Below, one piece after another: positions 60,246 to 64,000 of a DNA stretch of 64,000 bases (position 1 is the stretch's first letter; each line of letters opens with the position of its first letter). The notes beneath the pieces are model-generated. The model made no database searches, had not been told where the DNA came from, and saw nothing but the letters and a program-made list of their open reading frames with translations. The stretch comes from Mediterraneibacter gnavus ATCC 29149 (lineage in GTDB: Bacteria; Bacillota; Clostridia; Lachnospirales; Lachnospiraceae): assembly GCF_008121495.1 (NCBI RefSeq), contig NZ_CP043051.1, positions 1-64,000 of the forward strand, written 5' to 3'. The position numbers and the translations under genes are program-made.

Positions 60246-61487
60246 ATGAGTTCAGGAGATACTGGTTTTATCATGCTTTGCTCTGCCCTTGTTTTTCTTA
60301 TGACACCGGGCCTTGCTTTCTTTTATGGCGGATTGGTCCGCCGGAAAAATGTTGTCAACACAATGATGGCCTGCATCGGCATTATGGGGCTGTCCATCGT
60401 TATGTGGGTACTGTTTGGATATTCCCTTTCTTTCGGCGGAAACCATGCCGGAATCATCGGTGATTTTCGATACTTTGCTTTTCAAGGTGTAGGAGCCGAT
60501 CCCGGTCCTTATGCTGATACGATTCCACATCTTGTATTTGCCGGTTTCCAGATGATGTTCGCAGTCATTACCCCTGCGCTGATCACCGGAGCTGTCGTCG
60601 GCAGAATGCGTTTTAAGGCACTGTTTCTGTTTATTGCATTCTGGTCTTTGATTGTTTATTATCCGATGGCACATATGGTATGGGGAGAAGACGGTTTCCT
60701 TGCCGCTTTAGGATCTGTTGATTTTGCCGGCGGAAATGTTGTCCATATCAGTTCCGGAGTATCCGCTCTTGTCCTTGCCATCTGTCTTGGTCGAAGACGC
60801 GGATATGAACACACTTCCTATCGCATCCACAACATCCCATTTGTCACTCTGGGTGCATCACTGCTCTGGTTCGGATGGTTTGGCTTCAATGCCGGAAGTG
60901 CTCTTGCGGCAGATGGACTTGCAGCTCACGCTTTTATGACCTCTGCGATTGCTTCTGCTTCCGCAATGCTCATCTGGATGCTCATTGATTATCTGAAAAG
61001 TAAAAAAACCACACTTGTCGGTGCTTCTACAGGACTGGTCGTAGGGCTTGTAGCTATCACCCCCGGTGCCGGATTTGTTCCGATCTGGTCTTCTTTCCTG
61101 ATCGGTGCACTTGTCAGTCCGATCTGCTATTTTACCGTGGTGCTCTTAAAACAGAAATTAAAAATCGATGATGCGCTCGATGCGTTCGGATGTCATGGAA
61201 TCGGCGGTATCTGGGGCGGTATTGCGACCGGACTTTTCGGTAAAACTTCTGTCAATTCTGTTGCCAGATGGAATGGATTAGTCTTCGGAGATTTTCATTT
61301 ATTCACTGCACAGCTGATCAGCATTCTGGTCACCATTGCAGTTGCTGTGTGCGGAACCTTGATCTGCATCGGTATCGTAAGAATTTTCACACCGCTTCGT
61401 GTAGATGTTTCTGCTGAGATATCCGGTCTGGATTTCTCACAGCATGGAGAAAATGCATATCCGTCCTTTAACGGATTTGATTCATAA
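60246..61487 (+). CDS. amt: Ammonium transporter
   Basis: A 413-residue channel-like transporter with 11 expected membrane segments. The ammonium-family signature appears as DFAGGNVVHISSGVSALVLA, and the twin pore histidines lie in PMAHMVWG and FGCHGIGGIWGG. ATG at 60246 follows CTAGGAGGAG; a longer TTG frame has no ribosome binding site. It is paired with a PII gene 16 bases downstream, the usual amt-glnK arrangement in which PII blocks the pore when nitrogen is plentiful. Confidence 0.96.
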   Translation: MSSGDTGFIMLCSALVFLMTPGLAFFYGGLVRRKNVVNTMMACIGIMGLSIVMWVLFGYSLSFGGNHAGIIGDFRYFAFQGVGADPGPYADTIPHLVFAGFQMMFAVITPALITGAVVGRMRFKALFLFIAFWSLIVYYPMAHMVWGEDGFLAALGSVDFAGGNVVHISSGVSALVLAICLGRRRGYEHTSYRIHNIPFVTLGASLLWFGWFGFNAGSALAADGLAAHAFMTSAIASASAMLIWMLIDYLKSKKTTLVGASTGLVVGLVAITPGAGFVPIWSSFLIGALVSPICYFTVVLLKQKLKIDDALDAFGCHGIGGIWGGIATGLFGKTSVNSVARWNGLVFGDFHLFTAQLISILVTIAVAVCGTLICIGIVRIFTPLRVDVSAEISGLDFSQHGENAYPSFNGFDS

Positions 61488-61503
61488 AAGAGGGGGAGTC
61501 ATC

Positions 61504-61866
61504 ATGTTGATCAAAATTGAAGCAATCGTAAGAGAAGAAAAATTTGAACAGGTTAAATCTGCTCTTCAGGACATCCAGGTGAACGGGGTTACCATCTCCC
61601 AGGTTATGGGGTATGGAACGCAGCGTGGCTATACAGAAATTGTCCGCGGAAGTGAAGTAGATATCCTGTTACATCCCAAAATTAAATTTGAAGTGGTCGT
61701 CTCTTCCGAAGAATGGGAACAAAAAACAATCTCAGCAATACAAAAAGCCGCTTTTACCGGCGAAGTCGGTGACGGAAAAATTTTCAGCTATGAAATCCGC
61801 AGCGCTGTCAAAATCCGCACAAAAGAGACCGGTTATAATGCAGTTCAGTCACAAGATAATCTTTAA
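61504..61866 (+). CDS. glnK: PII-family nitrogen regulatory protein
   Basis: A 120-residue PII protein. The T-loop reads GYGTQRGYTEIVRGSEVD (about residues 36-53); the tyrosine modified in enterobacteria (ELYRG) is valine here (EIVRG, V47), so uridylylation there is not possible. The B-loop TGEVGDGKIF and C-loop are intact for ATP and 2-oxoglutarate binding. ATG at 61504 follows AGAGGGGGAG. Co-transcribed with amt. Confidence 0.95.
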   Translation: MLIKIEAIVREEKFEQVKSALQDIQVNGVTISQVMGYGTQRGYTEIVRGSEVDILLHPKIKFEVVVSSEEWEQKTISAIQKAAFTGEVGDGKIFSYEIRSAVKIRTKETGYNAVQSQDNL

Positions 61867-61870
61867 TCTG

Positions 61871-61911
61871 CCGGGGAATCACAGTTCAATATGTGATTTC
61901 CCGGTCTCTTT
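61871..61911 (+). terminator. Terminator between glnK and the GH18 gene
   Basis: CCGGGGAATCACA pairs with TGTGATTTCCCGG across an 8-base loop, followed by TCTCTTTA. The convergent GH18 gene ends within it, so it may act in both directions. Confidence 0.75.
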
Positions 61912-63022
61912 ATTCCAGCATGATCCAGTTTGCACGAAAGGGACGCATTAAATTCCAGTATCCGACTCCATATAGTTCATATTCTTTTGCCAGTTCGATC
62001 TTTGCCGCAATACTTCTCACATCTTCAAACCAGACTTCCTGCTCTCTTCCCTGATTTCTGTAAGTAAAATACGGGCTTTGAGCCTCCTGGTCATACTGAA
62101 TTGGAGCACCGTATTCCACCGCAAGCCGTACAGCCCCTACATTACCGATCGTCTCTGCTTTTGTCACTCCTTTTTCATAAGGAAGGGTCCAGTTATACCC
62201 ATAGTTCGGTATCCCCATCAGAAGCTTCTCAGCCGGGATCTGTGTCAGCGCATACTCTACCACCTGGCGGACTTTCGTAAGGGGTGCGACTGCCATGGGC
62301 GGACCATAAGAATATCCCCACTCATAAGTCATCAGAAACAGCCGGTCTGCCTGTTCTCCCAGAAGTGCATAATCAATCCCCTCATAGAGCAGCCCTTTCT
62401 GATCTGAAGACGTCTTGGGCGCCAGAGCCACTGACACGCGATATCCCTTTTCGTTCATGGCAGCCCGCAATTCTCCGACAAACTCGGCATATCCTTCCCT
62501 GTTCTGCGCACGGACATATTCAAAATCTACATCCACGCCCACATATCCTTTTTCCTCCACCACCTTCAGCAGATTGGTAATCACATTTTCACGTACTGAT
62601 TCTTCCTCCACCAGAGTCTGGATCAGCTGATTGTTAAAGACCCCCTGTGTAAACGGGGTCAGAACCAGCATCGGTTCTATCCCATTCTCCCAGGCCAGCT
62701 GTATCATCCATGTTTCATCCTGTATGGGCGGAACCAACTCTCCTTCAAACGTAAAGCCATAAGAAAACACAAGCAGTTCATTGAGTGCCGGAAATGCCAT
62801 CTCCAGCACATAAGGTTCAATAAAAGGATATGCATACCCTGTCACATACAAATCCTCTCGAATTTCCGCGCTCTCCTGCGGTTTTAATAAGAGCAGCGCC
62901 TGCCCCACTGTCAGTTCTCCCTCTTCTCCCAGCTGATTATCATAAATAATCTTCCAGACGGGAACCCCACTTTGACGGGAGATCGAAGATACAGTATCTC
63001 CCGGTACTGTCACATAAATCAT
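61910..63022 (-). CDS. LysM and glycoside hydrolase 18 protein (SleL/YaaH-type, spore cortex)
   Basis: A 370-residue protein: a single N-terminal LysM repeat (residues 2-47, PGDTVSSISRQ through LTVGQALLLL) followed by a GH18 domain with the catalytic DxDxE signature as DVDFE near residue 155. MTYEWGYSYGPP and the C-terminal GVGYWNLMRPF are typical of the SleL/YaaH cortical fragment-lytic N-acetylglucosaminidases that act during spore germination. No signal peptide, as in those proteins. Its ribosome binding site lies in a hairpin (63029-63064). Confidence 0.92.
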   Translation of the reverse strand: MIYVTVPGDTVSSISRQSGVPVWKIIYDNQLGEEGELTVGQALLLLKPQESAEIREDLYVTGYAYPFIEPYVLEMAFPALNELLVFSYGFTFEGELVPPIQDETWMIQLAWENGIEPMLVLTPFTQGVFNNQLIQTLVEEESVRENVITNLLKVVEEKGYVGVDVDFEYVRAQNREGYAEFVGELRAAMNEKGYRVSVALAPKTSSDQKGLLYEGIDYALLGEQADRLFLMTYEWGYSYGPPMAVAPLTKVRQVVEYALTQIPAEKLLMGIPNYGYNWTLPYEKGVTKAETIGNVGAVRLAVEYGAPIQYDQEAQSPYFTYRNQGREQEVWFEDVRSIAAKIELAKEYELYGVGYWNLMRPFRANWIMLE

Positions 63023-63028
63023 AAAAAC

Positions 63029-63064
63029 ACCTCCTGACTATCCTATGTCCGATAGCCGGGAGGT
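63029..63064 (-). promoter_or_regulatory. Hairpin sequestering the GH18 ribosome binding site
   Basis: In the minus-strand mRNA, ACCTCC pairs with GGAGGT (the Shine-Dalgarno) and CTATC with GATAG, separated by symmetric three-base internal loops around an 8-base apical loop. The start codon follows seven bases later. It could silence translation until opened. Confidence 0.6.
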
Positions 63065-63092
63065 ATTCGATAAATCAGTGTTTGAAAAACTG

Positions 63093-63121
63093 TTGACTTT
63101 TTTTGTAAAGTGGCATATCAT
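63093..63121 (+). promoter_or_regulatory. Promoter of the antitoxin RNA
   Basis: TTGACT (63093-63098), 17-base spacer and TATCAT (63116-63121) on the plus strand, strong for a short RNA that must outnumber its target. Confidence 0.7.
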
Positions 63122-63127
63122 AATCTT

Positions 63128-63200
63128 AGCTAAGGAAATGGAGAATATTCCATAGTCAAAGTGAACCCCCAAGGAGGCCAGTCCTTGGGGGTTCTTTTTG
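63128..63200 (+). ncRNA. Putative RNAII-like antitoxin RNA of a Fst/par-type locus
   Basis: A transcript of about 70 bases from the promoter at 63093-63121 to a very strong terminator hairpin (GAACCCCCAAGGA / TCCTTGGGGGTTC, loop GGCCAG, 63163-63194, then five Ts). It has no convincing reading frame. Its 5' part (63132-63157) is nearly identical, as a direct repeat, to 63275-63302, so it is complementary to the start-codon region of the toxin mRNA. The convergent toxin transcript must also read into this hairpin, so the two RNAs can pair at both ends, as in the E. faecalis pAD1 par system. Confidence 0.7.
63132..63157 (+). repeat. Direct repeat a of the toxin-antitoxin locus
   Basis: Begins AAGGAA and ends TTCCATAGTC. 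It matches 63275-63302 at about 24 of 28 positions with one 2-base gap. Confidence 0.8.
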
Positions 63201-63202
63201 GG

Positions 63203-63298
63203 CTAACTGTCTTTATCATTCCGGTCTAACCACTTGCGTATGTAGTAGCCAGCCACACTCACCATAACCGAAACAAGGAATCGGAGAATATAATCCAT
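63203..63298 (-). CDS. Putative Fst-like type I toxin, 31 residues
   Basis: ATG at 63298 follows GGGAGGTGAGACT, an excellent ribosome binding site. The 31-residue peptide has a hydrophobic helix (residues 4-20: ILRFLVSVMVSVAGYYI) and a charged tail IRKWLDRNDKDS. The W-L-x-x-R-x-D-K pattern after one membrane helix matches the Fst/par toxin family of Firmicutes, membrane-damaging peptides kept silent by an antisense RNA. It has its own promoter (63341-63369) and faces the putative antitoxin RNA. Too short for ordinary gene finders. Confidence 0.75.
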   Translation of the reverse strand: MDYILRFLVSVMVSVAGYYIRKWLDRNDKDS

Positions 63299-63302
63299 AG
63301 TC
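63275..63302 (+). repeat. Direct repeat b over the toxin start codon
   Basis: Begins AAGGAATCGGAGAATA and ends ATCCATAGTC. It covers the toxin start codon (63296-63298) and stops four bases before the Shine-Dalgarno GGAGG (63306-63310). Confidence 0.8.
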
Positions 63303-63340
63303 TCACCTCCCTTCTGCTGGAAGGTTTCGACAGCATATTC

Positions 63341-63369
63341 ATCATATCACAGCATTTGTTTCTTTTCCA
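63341..63369 (-). promoter_or_regulatory. Promoter of the toxin mRNA
   Basis: TGGAAA (63364-63369), 17-base spacer and TATGAT (63341-63346) on the minus strand, giving a leader of about 35 bases. Confidence 0.55.
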
Positions 63370-63396
63370 TGCATTTTTTCAATTCTACAGAGTCAA

Positions 63397-63433
63397 AAAA
63401 ACGCCATCTATGTCCCCATAGAATGGCGTTTTT
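63397..63433 (-). terminator. queA terminator
   Basis: AACGCCAT pairs with ATGGCGTT around the TCTATG...CATAGA region, with T-runs on both sides; it lies directly after the queA stop. Confidence 0.85.
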
Positions 63434-63439
63434 CTTCCT

Positions 63440-64000
63440 CTATAAAATAATCATCGCATCTCCGAAGCTGAAAAAACGATACCGTTCTTTCACTGCCTCT
63501 TCATAGGCTGCCATGACATGCTCTTTTCCCGCCAGTGCAGATACCAGCATGATCAGTGTAGATTCCGGCAGATGGAAATTTGTGATCAGCCCATCTAATA
63601 TCTTAAACTGATATCCCGGATAGATAAAAATTTCTGTCCAGCCGCTGCAAGGCTTTAAGCGTCCGTTCTCGTCCGCCGCAGATTCGATGGTACGGCAGCT
63701 CGTCGTTCCCACACAGATCACACGGCCTCCATGTTCTTTGGCTTTGTTGATCTTCTCTGCCGCTTCTGCATCCACCATGTAAAACTCCGAATGCATATGG
63801 TGCTCGGTCACATCCTCCACTTTCACCGGGCGGAATGTGCCCAGTCCGACATGAAGTGTCACTCTTGCAATATCCACGCCTTTTTCCTGAATTTCTTTCA
63901 AAAGCTTCGGAGTAAAATGAAGCCCCGCAGTCGGTGCTGCAGCTGAACCTTCGTGAGCTGCATACACCGTATTATAACGGCTTCTGTCTTCCAGCTGGTG
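63440..64000 (-). CDS. queA: S-adenosylmethionine:tRNA ribosyltransferase-isomerase, C-terminal part
   Basis: The frame is open to the right edge, giving the last 186 residues of QueA; the N-terminal half lies outside. QueA transfers the ribosyl moiety of SAM to preQ1 at position 34 of tRNAs in queuosine synthesis. Hallmarks are [17 protein letters not shown] near the start of the visible part, [32 protein letters not shown] and [19 protein letters not shown]. The terminal SFGDAMII is also standard, so the 3' end is intact. Confidence 0.97.
   Translation of the reverse strand, partial: HQLEDRSRYNTVYAAHEGSAAAPTAGLHFTPKLLKEIQEKGVDIARVTLHVGLGTFRPVKVEDVTEHHMHSEFYMVDAEAAEKINKAKEHGGRVICVGTTSCRTIESAADENGRLKPCSGWTEIFIYPGYQFKILDGLITNFHLPESTLIMLVSALAGKEHVMAAYEEAVKERYRFFSFGDAMIIL

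Noticed and set aside
1-64000. CRISPR arrays, tRNA or rRNA genes, prophage or transposase genes
   Set aside because: No regularly spaced repeats, cloverleaf or rRNA motifs, or integrase/transposase motifs were seen in either strand.

Overview
This window reads as chromosome from a spore-forming, anaerobic Lachnospiraceae bacterium (Firmicutes; close to the Mediterraneibacter/Dorea/Blautia group by gene content, which is inference). Supporting signs are strong AGGAGG-type ribosome binding sites, sigma-A promoters with 17-bp spacers, T-box, glycine and cobalamin riboswitches, a LysM/GH18 spore-cortex type hydrolase, an oxygen-sensitive (anaerobic) cobalamin pathway, and Lachnospiraceae-type proteins such as DUF3793 and DUF6320. 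No rRNA, tRNA, CRISPR array, prophage or intact insertion sequence was seen.

Layout. 1-1100: remnants of accessory DNA, namely the 3' end of a VaFE-repeat surface protein whose last repeat is replaced by an unrelated tail, then a truncated ORF facing a truncated MarR regulator that still has its promoter and operator. 1166-5520: leuS behind a T-box and an alanine/glycine symporter behind a single-aptamer glycine riboswitch. 5612-7621: a ZIP metal transporter, a flavodoxin and a DUF3793 protein behind a Fur-like box. 7756-15271: a small P-loop ATPase, an unknown membrane protein, the TrkH/TrkA potassium system, and an EF-G paralogue with altered G-motifs. 15401-17862: tyrA-aroA. 17863-20567: purine-type deaminase, NCS2 permease and GntR regulator with a candidate operator. 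20666-23559: a CsoR-controlled copper operon with a CopA that carries a C-terminal CopZ domain. 23686-31958: an unknown membrane protein, CstA, an HSL-family esterase with a condensation-like/DUF6320 membrane protein, glycerol dehydrogenase, a GNAT and an HTH-Uma2 protein.

32003-59933 is the core of the window: about 28 kb, all on the minus strand, encoding tetrapyrrole and cobalamin synthesis. It covers porphobilinogen to uroporphyrinogen III (hemC, hemD fused to cobA), precorrin-2 oxidation and cobalt insertion (dehydrogenase, cbiK), ring contraction and methylation (cbiL, H, F, G, D, J, E/T, C), amidation (cbiA, cbiP), adenosylation (cobO), side-chain assembly (cobD decarboxylase, cbiB) and nucleotide-loop assembly (cobU, cobS, cobT, cobC). 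Cobalt uptake is supplied by cbiMNQO, and an embedded Opp/Nik-type ABC transporter sits in the middle. A cobalamin riboswitch with a likely anti-Shine-Dalgarno platform heads the long cbiM operon; a separate cbiG-cbiJ-cobO unit has its own promoter with a direct repeat and no visible riboswitch. Genes for 5-aminolevulinate/porphobilinogen formation and for the lower-ligand base are not in the window.

60102-61911 is an amt-glnK pair behind a promoter and a transcription attenuator. 61910-64000 holds a LysM-GH18 hydrolase whose ribosome binding site lies in a hairpin, a compact locus that looks like a chromosomal Fst/par-type type I toxin-antitoxin system (31-residue membrane peptide, convergent small RNA, matching direct repeats), and the 3' part of queA.
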